Notes under the pieces: generated by a model | The model's input: the letters and a program-made list of their open reading frames with translations, nothing else | Told to the model about the DNA's origin: nothing | Databases searched by the model: none | Shown: piece after piece, positions 1-15,100 of the stretch | Layout of the letters: each line of letters starts with the position of its first letter | How positions within the stretch are numbered: position 1 is the first letter of the stretch | NCBI GenBank assembly: GCA_008638375.1 | Contig: CM018036.1 | Location: forward strand, 1,324,501-1,388,500 | Direction of reading: 5' to 3' | Origin: Nyssa sinensis | Taxonomy: Eukaryota; Streptophyta; Magnoliopsida; Cornales; Nyssaceae | Length of the DNA stretch: 64,000 nucleotides | Translations under genes and position numbers: made by a program

Positions 1-89
1 TTGATGAACGATCCAATCCAGAAGTAGACAAACCCAGCAGGAATTTGATTGATGCTTTTTATAACTAAATTAATTGGTCCTCTAAATTG

Positions 90-153
<64 letters not shown>

Positions 154-159
154 ATCTAC
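1..159 (-). other. MDN1 intron 65 (partial)
   Basis: The exon 65 donor (GTAGATC) is at 159-153. The rest of the window edge is intronic and dominated by a compound microsatellite at 95-151. No usable 3' splice site followed by a midasin-like frame is visible in 1-60, so the next exon should lie outside. Confidence 0.7.
95..151. repeat. Compound microsatellite (TC)n(TA)n
   Basis: About 13 TC units run directly into about 15 TA units, starting just inside intron 65. A likely polymorphic marker. Confidence 0.95.
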
Positions 160-3100
160 CTGTTCAAGAGTAAAATCTTTATGGAAATTCAGGCAAATCT
201 GCTGCAGAAGTTGGATTGACGATATGCTCTTAAAGTAGTATTGATTTGCTGTTTTCCATTCAGTAACCAAACTTTCATGGGGCGAACACTCGGACTGGGT
301 TGAAGCAGCAACATCATCTCCAGGAGATGGTCCACCATGTTTTAGCAGCAAATGTTGAACATCATATGATGGCTGGAGGAGCCACCTGCTTGATTGATCC
401 TACATGATGCCGGCCATCAAAAAGAAAACCATTATTATTATTATTATTATTATGACATGCAACTGATGAAAATAAATGAAAATTGTACAAAATTTTATCA
501 ATCAAAACCATTATTAGACTCCAACCAAGAAAACAATGGACAGAAGATGTAATAGCTTACCACAAATTTGAAAACTTGAGCTTGAAAGTTCAAAAGGGGT
601 CACAGGGAATAAAGTTCTTATCAAGTATAAGGAATTAAAACCACAATTAGAAGTAGATTCCAATACCTCCAAAAATGTTGATCTTCGCTTAGACAAACCA
701 CAGCTATCTAGTAGCTTAAGAAGATCAGACAAAGCCCTCCTCTTCCCTAAACTCTTATTTTCATCCTTCCATAGATCACCACAATCAATTGCAGTTCTGC
801 ATATCTTTTCAATTGTTTGCCACACTTGCTTCCTTTCTTCCTGGTATACAATGGGTACAGAGTGGAGAGCTAAGCAATGCCTGACAGGTACTCGCAACAT
901 CTGCAAAGTTTGAGTTTCTTTTAACTTTTGATGTTGACAAAGTTAAGTAATTGGGATACAGAACTCCTCTGGAAATTGGAATATGAAAAATAATGAAAAG
1001 AAAAAGGGGAAAGAAAAACCTTCAGCGTCCTTAAAAGGAAAAAATGGGAAGTCAAAGTGACATCTCCCTCCAAGATGCATGTTTTGCAAAGCCAAATTTA
1101 CTTCTTTCCACCAATCAGCAAACCATATGGAGCTGTACACCAAAAAGGAAAAAGGAAGGGGAAAAAAGTTCAAAGTTGAGAAACAGTTTTTTACAAGAGA
1201 CTTGGAAAATGGAAATACAGAATGGTTAAAACAGACAAAAAAAAGTTTACCAGTATTTTTCTCCAAACTGAGTCTGATTGCATGCAACATTCAGCATCTC
1301 ACTATTCTTCTCAAAAGAATCACTAGGGAATTTTGGACTTTGTATAGATTGAGTTTTCATTCCGCTTTGTGCCATGGCTTGATTAAGAATAAGCATTACA
1401 GGCTGTTGTAGTAGATCCTGCCAATAGAATAAAGCCCAAGGATATCATTGCGCCATTATTTTTATGCCATCAAGCTAGCAAAGCAACAAATGAAAATCTT
1501 ACAATATCAATTCACAAGGACACAGAAATTATAACAGGAGAGACTCGAAATAGCTATGCCCTCAAGACTCGAAAAGTGTCAATGAAGGCTACAAAAATGG
1601 GTGCCCTCATCTTGTGTCAAAACCTTTGACCCGTGCATATGGAAAAATATAAAGGCATCAGGAGCCAAAATTTTATGGCCCTTCAATATTTGATATGGTG
1701 GGTGCAAATGAAACATGCATGAGATATACAGATTAAGAAAGAGCTCGCAGTAAGTATGTGACAGTGCCCTTTTTACTTGCCTTGTTTTCAGTACTTGGGT
1801 GAAGTGTGATAGCTGACCAAATTAAGATTTGAGATTCCCAAGTATTACAATCTCATGTAATTTGAGATTCCCATGTAATGTATAATACCAGATAGTCAGC
1901 ATGGTAACATAAACAATAGTTTATTGACCCAAAAAAAAAAAAAAACCATACACAATAGTTCAGCTACAATATAAGAAGTTAACATCCAGGCAAAATAATA
2001 ATTTTAATTTTTGCTGATTTTTTTTTATCAGTGATTATTTTCTGATTTGATATTCCACTTTCAAAAAGTTGTTAGTACTTTTATAAATAAATAAAAAAAC
2101 CTAGAACAAAAATTAAGTGATGAGCAAGGAATAGATCATTTCTCTACTAGAATCTAACAAATAGCAAACAATTGGTTGCAATGGTCCCCCAGATACATAT
2201 ATGGGTTTCAGTGATATTATAATTGTTCAAAATATTTGAAAGATAACTCAACAAAAGAGAAAATACATCATGCTACTTACAGTATATTTTTGTATGAGCT
2301 TCCTAAGTTTCTGCCTGGTCCTTTTTGAATTTTCCATGGACAAATGATTCTCAGGACGCTCCCACCGACATAGCTTCAGAAGTTCTTTCAATTCTGTCTC
2401 AATACTATGTCTGTTCACCTTCTATATGTTCCAAAATTCTTTTTTTTTTTTTTTTTGGGTTGGGGGGGGGGGGGGGGGGGGGGGTGGAGGGGATAAGCCA
2501 CCAAACAAATGAAGGACCTTAGAACCACTTCAGCTGGAAATAAATATTAGAATTTGAAATATGTGATAGAGTACTCACATTGGCAAGAATTGCATGTAGA
2601 AGCCAAAAATATTGTACAAAATCTTCACATTTTCCATTTGGCAAGGACTGCATAATTTAATAAGATTAGAATCTTTGACTACGAAAAATATTAAGAAAAT
2701 GGTTATCTTAAAATTATAAATTGTATAATATAACAGCATGGCGCCATGACAAAGGAGAATGACTAAGGAGCATATTGTACAAGCAGATCTCACCTAAAAG
2801 AGGTTAAATCAACTTCTTACAAAATAATGTAGATAAATTACATATAGACTTCTTAAATTCTTTCCCTTAGGTTTTCTATCTTAAAATTCTGTTTAGCAGC
2901 TTGACCAAAATTAAATGAGAGATTCAAAAACAGCATGCTGCAATTCAGCAAGTCATACTTTGAATATGATCCCCGGTGTATTCCAATACTGATTTGACCA
3001 AAGAAAGCAAGAAGAAGTTGGAGACGTTTTCTGAATTCCCCAATGCTGGATGTTTGAATAAACTCCTCCAAGCTGCAGTATCAATTAGCATCAGATACAG

Positions 3101-6100
3101 TGGCCCAATCAGGATAGCAAGACTTCTTGATGGATCAAGATAAATAAAAATCCACACTACATCAAAGGTTAGCACATGCCTTTGGACCGTAGATTGATTA
3201 TACTCGGCAATATCAGCACAATGTCTATGTTGAAGAACTGAATATAATGGAAACCACAACTGCAACAAGACAAAAATACCAAATTAATGATGCAACTATG
3301 TCAAGATATCCAAGTAAATAAGAAGAAAGCAGCAGCTTCATTCACTTCCTCACATTCCACAGTTTGCAAAGGTCCCTCTCAGAATTTCAAATAAATTGTA
3401 GTTTGATGGGTGCACTAAAAGTGCCTTCAAAATTGGAGTGATCAAACGACTAAAAACATTTAAACTTAGTCACATAGTTTCCACTTCCACTAGACTTAGC
3501 AATGGTACGAAAGGGCTACTGCCGATGACAAGTGGTACTCGTTAAATTATGTTCTGCAAACCCATTTTAGTCATACCTGATTATCATTGATAATCAAAGT
3601 TAAAATTGGAAACTAGGAGTTGTTCATGCTACTATTGATAAAGGTTATTTTGGTGGCTCAAATAAAGATTTAATCTAATAAAATATTTCCTTCAGTTTTG
3701 TAAGTGTGATTTGATATAAATTCAAAATTTTCTGAACCATCAGCCAGATCCTTAAAACTTTTTTAGCAAGAAACTCATTTCACTGATTAGCTTCCTTCCT
3801 CAGCTATAATTTTGGCTGAAGTTTTTTTGGCCTTCTTTTGTCATATTGCCCAATTCTGACATCTAGTTCAAGCTTTTTCTTCTACCATTGTTGCCATCAT
3901 TTGCTTAAGGTAAATGAGTTGGGTTGCTTTAATGAGCAATTTCACTTTCATACAACTCCCTGCCATGTAATGTTGGTGTTTAGTTGTTGAGAAAGTACTT
4001 GATAATCTCTGAGGCTAAGTTTCAAGTGTTTGCAGATCCAAGACTTTCATATGTACAAAAAGCTAAAATTTACCTTCCCAGCATTAACTTCAAATTGACC
4101 TTGAACTTCGTCAAGCAAGGCAGGCCAACACTCGAACTCCAACTTTTGCCATGTTGACACCAGAACAAAAATCGGCTCTAGTTGATCTAAACATGTCCAA
4201 AAAGGGAGAGAGACAAAGAAGAAGAAAATCAGTACTACAGCACTATTATGACTGAAATTTATCAAAAGTAAATTGCATACCAGAAAGGGGGAATTTTGCA
4301 ACAGTTTCTTGTAACATCCGGACCCTGTTAAGTAGGAACTGCAAACCCGAGAGAGCCTTCACAGAAGAAAACACATATTGAAGTAGCAGCAACACACACA
4401 CAAGCAGCACTGATTTGTGTAAACCGATGTGTGTGTTTTCCCTAGAGCCCTATGTCTATCTAAACACAAAATAAATAAATAAAATTGAACAATCAACTGA
4501 TCCTACTTCAAGGTTTAATGCCCACTGTCACAAGCAACCAGAGTGACCAACAATGGGAAACAAAAAAAAAAACCGTACTCACTACTTAGTGCACGAAGCC
4601 CCCGCACTCGGCAAGGTCTGGGAAAGGTGGATGGTAGGCAGTCTTAACCGCAATATATTGAAGAACAATATAGTGAAAAATAGTTTTGGGTCTAGATTCA
4701 TAGCCTATTTTACCAAGTAATCATATTTCTTAATTTTTGTTCTTTTTGTTGCATTTTTAATTACAAAAGAGAATAGTTGAACCTTTTGACATCACTTATC
4801 CAGTTTAATTTCCAGTTTAAACTCAGGTGTCCATATGAAATTATTCTCAATAAGCATAAATATTTAGCCAAGTTTACTACCTTAGCTAGAGGCGTGCTTA
4901 GAGGAATAGCCAAGATCATTTCAATCACATCCAAGATTTTCTGAAGAGCAGGATGTTCATCCCATTCAATTAAAAGAGAAAGAATTCGCTGTTGAAGAGC
5001 GGTAACTAGCTCCACCATTTTAGCCATCACAGAAGCATTTGAATCCTAGACAGATTGGAAGAGAATAAGAGAGAATCTGATGAGTTAAGTACATTTTGAA
5101 AATAAAAAGAAACCAAAGATTTAAAAACCTTGTAAAAATTGTATGCATGAGCTGATTTATGAGATGAAATGAATTTCTGTTCATGCTCCAAACAGAGGCG
5201 GAGTAGGTGCTCTGGTACAAGTTTAGCATCCAAAGTGGAGGATGATAATCCCTCTAAATCTGGAAACAGAAATGCACAATAAGAGATACGTTTGTTTTAA
5301 AAACAAATCGCCATATGTTTAAGCTAATTATACAGTCTCTTGAAATTAATCACCTTTAATCATTCCTATCCCCAACGTATAGGAGTCAATGAAAGAAGAC
5401 AATCTGTCTGCATCAGAGACCTGAATGATTCCAGGCTGAATAGCAGAAACAATAAATTAGAAGCAGTGGTAATGATGTAACACTCATGTTGAACATATTT
5501 TTTCCTAACATTCAACTCAATAAAGCCTTATCCTAACTATTTGCAGTCAGCTACATGAATCATGTCTTTCCATTTTGCTCTACCTAAGGTGATTCACTCA
5601 GTTAGTTCTTATTATAATTATTATTAATAAAATGAGAGAGAGATGAATATAAAAATAGCAAAATTTGCAATAAATTTTGGAAAGCTGCTGAGAAAGGAAG
5701 CAACACACAAAAGATGAAAAGAACAATGTTAACTACAGCCCTGTGCAGCTGATAAATCAACTAACCAAAACATAGAATCAATAATATTTAGGAAGTATTT
5801 TAATTAATGTCTGTATCAATTCATATATACCAAATAATTAGGATAAGGCTTTGTTGAGTTGAGTATCAATTCATAAATACCACATTCATAAACAAAACCA
5901 AAAAAAAAAATTGAAAAGCCAATATAGAAGTTTCTTTAACCAAGGAAACAGTGGCCAATCTGCAAAACCTCCAAGTAACTAAGAAAAACTACACATACAG
6001 GAAAGATGTAAATAGCACTTACAGTCTGAACAAGATCAATCGACCCAAATAACTGATTGTGAATGTGGACCATGTTTCTCAGAATGGACTCCTGCATGAC

Positions 6101-9100
6101 GTTCCAATCCTTCTCTAGAGCCTTATCGTCCTCGTTAGATTTCTTCTGTACAAATGAAGAGATTCTATTAGGACAACACCGCATGCGTGCAAGAGACAGA
6201 GAGAGAGAGACAGAGAATTTGCACATATAGAACTGTTACCCCTTCAGTCAATTCTTCTTCAGAGAGCAATTCCTGCCATTCTGAAAAACTCTCATTTGCA
6301 GACAAACTACCTAGAGTCGATATGTCAATCTCAATAATGTCCTCTATTTTAAATGCACGAGGCCTGAACTTGTATTGTTGAGCCTCGTGGTCTTCTTTGC
6401 TTTTAACTTCAACTTTCATATGGATCCAAAGGCTTGCAAATTCATCAAATATCTTATTCAAGAGCTGAAAAAAAAAAAAAAAGAAGAAGAAGAAGTAATC
6501 AAACTTGTCTTAAATAAATTTCTCATATTACTTCATTTAAATAATTATTCATACGAAGCGCATTCTCACCATCAAAGATGCATTGTCCATCAATTGGGCC
6601 TCGACAGAAGAATGTACAACACGAAAAAGAATATTCTGATGAAATGCAGCTTTCAGTTGCAGGACAGAGACCTGTTATAAATGGGAATCATTTAACAATG
6701 CATCTTATATTCCGATCTTCATCAATACAGAGAGAATAGTTAGGAGCATAGCAAATTGAAGAATTGTGAAACAAAAAGACATGATCATGAGCTTAATTAA
6801 AACTAGAAAAGTAAGTCAACAGCAAATATATTACTGAGTTAATCGAGGAATCACACACCATTTTATCAGCACCAACATCTCTTTTGGAAGTAACCAAATT
6901 TTCCAGCAAATTCACATCAATTGCCCCAATGTTTGTAGGGAAAACTATATCACAGGAAGGGAAATCAGACACCCTACTGCTGACGTTAACAGAAACAGCT
7001 TTGAATGCACAGCCTCTTGGGAACCTCACAAATGAATAAATTGTATCCTGCCCGGCAATCTCCAAGTTAGCAATCAAGAGCTATATGACAACATCTATTA
7101 TAATTATAATAATTTTAATAACAATTATGATGACAGTGATGATGATAGTAATAAAAGCAATAACAAAAACATAGCAGAACAATTCTGTACCAGAACCCTA
7201 TCCATATCATCCTGCCCAACTCTATCCAGAAATTTTTTCTGGAAGGCACTTGAGAGAACCAATGATAAGCCTAATTTCATCTCATATATTGCAACCTGAA
7301 CTGGTTGAACAATATCAATATATGCAGGGTATTCGCTTGATAACCGGTCAATAAAACGGGTTGCTGTCACCTGAAATATCAAAGGGAAAATAGATGACAA
7401 ATGATTAATGTTTTGAAAAGATTACATGCACTAAATAAAAAGGAAAGAATTATACTATAGGCAGTTAAATACAATCAAAGGACAAAAAATCAATAAAAAC
7501 AACTATTTTATACCTGCCAGTTACGAACTTGGTCAGTAATCTGTTGTATATCCATGCTTTCAAGATTCATGATCAGACCAATTGAATTTGCAACCAGTTT
7601 AAGAAACTCATCACATTCATATTTTAACTTCTTAAATTTCCCAGGATCGGAGCGAAATACAATCTGAGTGAAAGAACAATCTTTGTCAGAAGATTACAAG
7701 ATCACATCTCATCAAGAGGAAAATATAGAAGAGGAGGGAGGGAGGGGGGAAGGAAAAGCATATGGCAACATCTTAAAACACATTTCATGAAATATTATTT
7801 ACATAGAGTGAACTGTAATCCAGAAATGAAAATTGGATAAGTTCAAACCAAATAAGGTCATTGTTCCTTTATGGTTAATTATAAACAATTGGTTAAATAT
7901 ACAATATCTCTATCAAAACAAAAGAAGATGCTACCATCAAGCAACCAAGACTATAACACAATATTACATGATAGAAATAAGAAAAGAATCCCAGCAGAAC
8001 TTGTACACTTCCATTTAAATATGAAAAAAAAAACACAAATGCATACAAGTTTTTGAATCATGAGTATTCAAATGAATAGATACCACATGCAATACATACA
8101 TCTTCACAGTGAAGAAAGTATGTGGTACAATTTTCTTTTTCTTTTTCTGCTCAGAAAAGTAGTGTAATATTAACATGGCGCCCGAGGGGGAGCACTCATG
8201 TACAAACAAAAAAAAAAAAACCGGCCACGGCCTAAGATTCCCCCAAGAATCAATGAAGGCTTCAAAATACAAAGGGTATTCTTCTTTATCCACAAAAAAA
8301 GGAGCTTCAAAAAATAATTTTTGAAATGACCTAAAGACATTTCTACTCCTTCAAAAACTCTCCAGTTCCTCTCCCTCCATAAGCACCATAAAAGGCAAAT
8401 TGGAATCATATGCCATGTAATCCTGAACTCTTTCCGAATATGCCCACATCTCCAACCCAAGAGGACTTGACCTTGGCCTGTATTACACAACTCAACCCAA
8501 ACAAGGAGAAAACCAAATTCCAACAAGCTCTAGTGAACTTGCAATGAAGAAAAAAATGATCAATCATCTCTTCCTCCTCCTTACACATGTAACATTGACT
8601 TGGGAAGTGGGATCCCACCTCATAAGGTTGTCCGCCATCAAAATAGCACCCCACGCCACCAACCAAACAAAAAATGCAGCTTTTGAGGAACCTGAGACTT
8701 CCAAATAACTTTCCAAGGAAAAATAGCTTCTTCTTTCTCCCCCAACAAATTGTAAAGATATCTCAGAGTAAAAGTTTTGCTCTTTTCTGCCTTCCACACC
8801 ATCTCATCCTCTCTATATACAATCACCTCAACACTATACAATAAAAACATCAACTCTTCCACTTCCCCCAATTCCCGATCAAAGAAATTCCAGCGAAAAC
8901 AAGGGCACCAAGTCACCTTTCCTCCCATGAAAAGCACTCCGACACTAGAGCTTCCTCATGAGAAGCTCGGTATTGTTGTCAAATTATTTTATTTTATTTT
9001 TATCAATATCAAATTAAAATTTGATAATCAGAAAAATGAGGAATCTATAACATATTTGTTGCAGGTCAACATTATTTTGCCACGTGGCATGGTGAAGCTT

Positions 9101-12100
9101 GCTGTTGACCAGCATAGTTCCACCATGTAGTATAGTGGAGCTTTGTAATTCATGTGGTCTGGCAGAACATGTCATGGTTCAAGATCATGTACTTCCGAAA
9201 GATTTCCTAGTGAGGCTCCAAAAGCTGGTTTCTTCAAAGGCAACTTGACACACAACAATGTCCCAGACTGGAAGGTAGGGCTCGGGGGACCAAAACATGG
9301 TCCAATGCTGTAGATGTCTGCCACCATCAGGGACATGGTATGGTTGGAGGATACTTTGTTGGGAGGCAGAGCGGGGGCAAGCCAAGACAGCTCCTCACTT
9401 CCAGATTTATGTCTAGGCCAGCAAGGAACAGAAAGGAATCGTGCTACCAGGACATATGGTATCATGTGCCAGCGCAGAAAAGGTTATGATCCCAAGATTA
9501 AATTTCAAATGTGACACCTAGAATACTATGACATGGACCTAGGGCATGTGTTCAGATTCCGACAAGCCAAAATTCCTATAAATTGGTCCAAAAGCCAACG
9601 ATCAAGGGTAAATCAACTAGAGGAATTTGATATCTTGGGATTATAGGTTCCCATTTCCTTCTGGGCTGGAACATTCTTTGATTGGGCCTGTCAACTGGCT
9701 ACTCATTCCTCTACTTCCAGATTGCTCTGCTCTATCCAGACCATGATCCCCGTTATTGTGAGATAAGTCCCTTGCTAGAGAACCTTCAACAATGTAACAA
9801 TTTAAATGATCAATGATCAAAACATATGCTTGAGCTTCTTATTTTACATTAGTTATAGGCACAAAGAGAGAAATATAGTTTCCTACACAAGCTAGAATAT
9901 TTGTATTTCTGCCTTAGTCTCCCTGTTAAATTAGCTCAAGAAATGACGAGTATACACTAGTGTTTACATGTTTTACAGATTTTCACAACACATTCCTTTT
10001 CTATCCATTGGAAAATACAATTACAAGAACTATGAATGGAAAGGAAGGGATAAAAAAGTCTCAAGTTCTGTGTTATGGAATGAAAGATTCCTTAAAGATT
10101 CGATAGCTTGATTCCACCAATACTTATTGAGAATGATAAGTGAATATGTTTTACTGAAAGGCATCAACATTGGGAATAGGTGACAAGTGAAACAATCATA
10201 TATAACAACTCAACCATCAATTTCAAGCTAAATTTTTCTTCCTTCTATTTTTTTATTTTTTGGGGGGGAGGGGGATTTAAGCAATTACACATGCACCCAT
10301 GTCCCAAGCGGGACTCGAACCCACTTGAGATTACAGCTGGTGGTCAAATTGAAGCTAGAAATTTGTTGGTGATTGTTCACAATTAGGTCTCCAAATCAGT
10401 CCGAGTCATGAAAAGCTAAAGAAAAATAATATAACAAGAAGAGAATAACGGGGGATAGAAGTTTTCAGACCTTTCTTTGCATCCTTTTACACTCAGATTT
10501 TAGGTTTTCCAACAACCTTGTTCTCTGTTTATCGGCTTCTCTGAAAGAAAACCCTCCCGCTAAATAGGAACACTCTTTCCGTACCTGTAGGAAGTGACAG
10601 AGATAAGTTCTACTGCATTTACCATCTCAAAATTTGCAAAGTTATGACAAGAATAAGAGAAATTCAAGTATCACTTGAGGTTCGTATGTGTGCACGCGTG
10701 CATGTGTATGTTTGTGTGTGTGTGCTGCTTTCTCTATGCAGTATGCACCACATAGAGTTGGGCACTTGCATCGAAGACTCAATGATCACCTCCCTTGACA
10801 ATACAATATAAACCCTAAATCATGAATTTCCAGCACATTTGAGCAAGGACTAGGATTTCTTTTCCTTCTACAATTATAAAAAATGACCAGTGTTATAGCA
10901 TAGGTAATTATATGGAACAGAGCAACCAGTGTCTAACCATAATAGGCTATTACAAGATTGAAAATATATTTTAAAATTTACTAAACAGCATCTTATAAAA
11001 AAAAAGAAAGCCCTTTTTATGAGGAATTTGGGTCAATAGAAAATTAGAAAAACAAAAGTAAACAAAAAATATACAAATACATCATTAATTCATTTAACAA
11101 ACAGGCAACACACACAAAGGAGAGTGTGACAAATACATGAAGATATCACTACATGAAGCCATCTCCACATTATCATGAAGTGCCAGGTCCATATTAGCAA
11201 ATCTAATACATTTAGAAATAAATTCAAAATGATGTGTTCATGTGCATATTCAACTCTTGTTTGTCATTTCCAATATCTATTCATATTTGGTCTCTCACTC
11301 TGTATTCTGTAACATACAGCAAGTATAAATCAGAAATAGGTAATTATACGATCATGCATAAGCATACCTATAATTTTCATCTATCAAAAAATTTGTAGAA
11401 GTAACCTAATTCTGACTGCATAAGCATACCTACTAAAAGCAATAATTATGTTAGTTTTATTGCATGAACCTTCTGGAAACTGTCAAGAGAAAAGATACCT
11501 CAATTTCAAGGTCAAGAGAAAAGATACCTCAATTTCAAGTTCAAGCAAAGCAATCTTTTCCAGTGACTGCGTGTACTTGCAAGAGGACTTCGCAGCAGGA
11601 TCTAGATCATCACAGCTAATCAAGAGATGATACCGCAAACCCCCAATTCGCAACCATGCACTGCCTAAAATATGTAGGAAATCTACAAAAAGGAGGATGA
11701 TAAATAGAAGTCAAAATATTAAATATTAACATTAAAAAGTGAAGTAGTAATGGTCACCCCAATAAAGTTGGATCCCTGAGAACAAAATAATTGACAGACC
11801 TGCATATTTACCAGGAGATGAGTGTTGAAGATACAGTTCACTTAGAACGGGCTCAATGAACAAATCCATCGAAGAAGTCAATCCATGATGGCTTGATGAT
11901 GCAAGAAGGATAAGCAAAACATTTACATTGTCCTTCTGTGACCAAAGGAAGAACCAGTTAGGATGGTGAATGATGAAATTTTGGGACCAAAATGACGTGT
12001 ACATATGATGTTTCCAAAATTAAGACAAACATGCCAAATAAATCTTTTAAACTATGTATAGACCCAACAAATCAAATATATAAAGCTATTGCTTTATGAT

Positions 12101-15100
12101 GGTATGTGTGTAACGTTTTGGTTTCTAATATTCATGTCAAAAAGAGAACTCATAAGGCTGCCACAAGATCTTACTGTGGAACATAATTTATAGTCCAAAA
12201 ACTTTCCCTAAATGTGGAAGATTTTACAGAAAAGCATACCGAAATCATATTTTTCTGAAAGGAATGAAGAATGCACTTGATTGCAGCATATTTATCGGCC
12301 TCAAATGATTTTCCGTGTGCATATATAATCTGGAAGTAGAAGAATCGCGAAACAAAATGAGACTGCTGCCACACACATCAATGAAGATATCATATTTAGA
12401 AGAGGAACTACCTGCTGAAAGAGAGTCCTTGCAGCAGATAAAAGAAACCTGTGTAAATTAGTAATTGGCACACAACTCTGCCAAATATTATGTGAAGCAA
12501 CTCTAAGTTTCAAGCCATGCACCGGATAATCCTTGATAGAAAATGTACTTTCCCTGAATTTGAAGCAAAACAGAAATGAGAAATACACAAATTTGTCATC
12601 ACAAAATATGATATCAAAATCTACAACAACCCCCTTGTAGAAGATCAATAGTTTGAAAGGCTAAAGAAGCCCCCCCCCCCCTTCCAATTTAATGAACAAC
12701 AGACGAGTATGCAGCATATCACCAAAGCGCATTTGAGACTAACATCTCATTTAAAGGTCCAGTTTTAATTGTCTTAACATTTCATGGTGTCATGACAATA
12801 TGAATGCCATCTGAGAGACCAAACTGACACCACCGTGTGGGAGAAATATCATAGAGTAGATGTACTTCAATAAACTAAAGCCACCAACAAGCATGGCAGT
12901 TCACAATAAGAATGGCTTAAAAGTTCCCATTGATAGGTAGTCTGAGCACGTCAAATTTCAATTTGAAGAGAAAAAAAGGGCTGGACACTAGATGACACCA
13001 CTGCATCTTGTATAATATAAAGATAAAGAAAAATAAAAGTAGATATCTTATTTAAAATAAAGAAAAATAAAAATAAAACCAAATAAAAAGAATTACAGTA
13101 TGAAAGCACACCAATCATGAACATCTTAAAAATATCTCTTACAGAATTTGGTGAACGCTTGCCATTTTCAAAGGCTGAAAAGGCATATCTGGTTCAGAAT
13201 CATTAGTCCTCGAAAAGTTCTACATGAAAAATACAAAAGACGAAAAACCGGGCCCTGTCAAGATGAAGTCCAAATTTACTAATGAAGTAAAATCATAGTA
13301 CATTTTGACATATACCTCAACTAAACCAGGGCGAGGGATCCACAAAGATGAATGCCACCTAAACCACATCTCAAGAACAAAACTTGCAATTTTTGCATTC
13401 ACTGTAACACAACGTGAGTATACAAAATTAGCTATTAGTAACACTACAAATGAATAAATTAAGAGAGGATTGTACTGACCTGCAGCAACTGTTGTCCAAG
13501 CATCCAGTGTCCATAAAATTTTTTGATGAGGTAAAAAGTCAATGGGAGGTCTTGAAGAGAAGTTCAAAGAGAAGCCCAAGGTAGATTCAAGAGAGTCAGA
13601 CAAAGTAGACAAAGCCCTGTCAATACAGAAGTAAATTCATGTTATCCAATATGAAAGAACTAGAACATAGCATGGAATAAAATGAACTCTGTAGGTGCAC
13701 CATGGAATAAAATGAACTCATGCAGTCATGCACCACAAAGTCACGTGAATAGGGAGAATTCAGTAGCCCCAAAAAAACATGTATTCGAAGTTTTGGGTGA
13801 CTGCAAAATGTGTATTCTGATAAAAACAATTTAGAAACCTAACAGGCTTGCGTAGCAGACTAGATATAAGATCATAGACAGGTCGCCAGAAGTTGAGAGA
13901 CTTTGAGATGAACAATAGGAACCATAATTTCCAACAACACTTAACTAGATGGAATTTCCCTCGAAATAGTTCTCACGTATACATATATGAATATTGTCAA
14001 AAAAACATCGAAGTGCCTCTCATTCTTGCTGGTTGACAATAGCCCTTTTTTTTTTTTTTACTAATGTGTGTTTCTGAAATTATGTTCGCAACATCTTCAG
14101 ATACCATCATGACTGTATTTGAACTAGATGTCTCATCATTGGCATGGGAATAACGAAAATGAATTTGAAACGAGTGCACTCCGGACAGACAATGTTGGCT
14201 TGAGAAGAAGGGGTTTTTAGTTATTTCAAGCCCAACCAAACAAAACACTGTGTAAGTTAGATATTATATCTTATTCAGGTACTAAAACATAAAAGACCAG
14301 AATTTAAAAACAGCCTTCCACCTGAAAAAAAAATAAGGTGCCAAAAATATATTGATCAAAATGAGAATTTTAAGATGATGCACAATTACAATAGAAAAAA
14401 CTGCTCAAACTTCATGAACAAATCATAGCTCTTTCAAACTCATCCAATATCAATCACCTTAATTGTTATCAACAAAAAGAATTATATATTCCATAGAAAT
14501 GCTAATAATCATTTCACCTAAAGTGATTCCAAACATGAAATCCAAAACTTTGTCCAAAACCATACAATATCTTCTTAGATGTTTGAAAATCTGGAAGTTA
14601 CTTCCATTGTCCTTCTTTTCTTCTGGACAGAACCTAGTTTAATTGTGAGAGTAATTAAATAAAATGTGAAGTAAACCAAAGGTCTACTAATGGAAATGCA
14701 TCAGCTAGAGGATCTTCCATGGGGAACACATTACTTAAAGTTCACTCCAGAAATTAGCAAGCAAAGCTGTAATCATTGAAGTCAGCAAAGAACTGGACAG
14801 AGTTATGGATTAAAAAGAACATTTTAATCTTTTCCTTCTTTTGCATCAGTAAGAAAAATTTTAATCTTACCAGATGTAATTCTTCTGCATCAAGCAACAA
14901 AATCTTTGATAGCTCTTGAAGTAGCTCCATATCCAGGAAAAGGCTTGTGCTGTCAATTATGGAAAGAGTATCCTGCCAGCTATCATAGCCAGACCCTCTA
15001 CATAATATATCAGAAGAGAAGACACAACAAACTGCTAAATTTTCCACTGAAGATGGATGCCTAGTAGTCCCCATACTCACTTCCAATTTTTGTTTTTCAT

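Noticed and set aside
1..60. MDN1 exon 66 at the window edge
   Set aside because: No AG acceptor followed by a midasin-like open frame.
10300..10330. A tRNA gene
   Set aside because: Only a B-box is present; no acceptor stem, anticodon arm or terminator arrangement.
13997..14248. Possible MDN1 exon between exons 38 and 39
   Set aside because: No family resemblance in any frame; the phase problem at exon 39 is better explained by one extra G at its acceptor.
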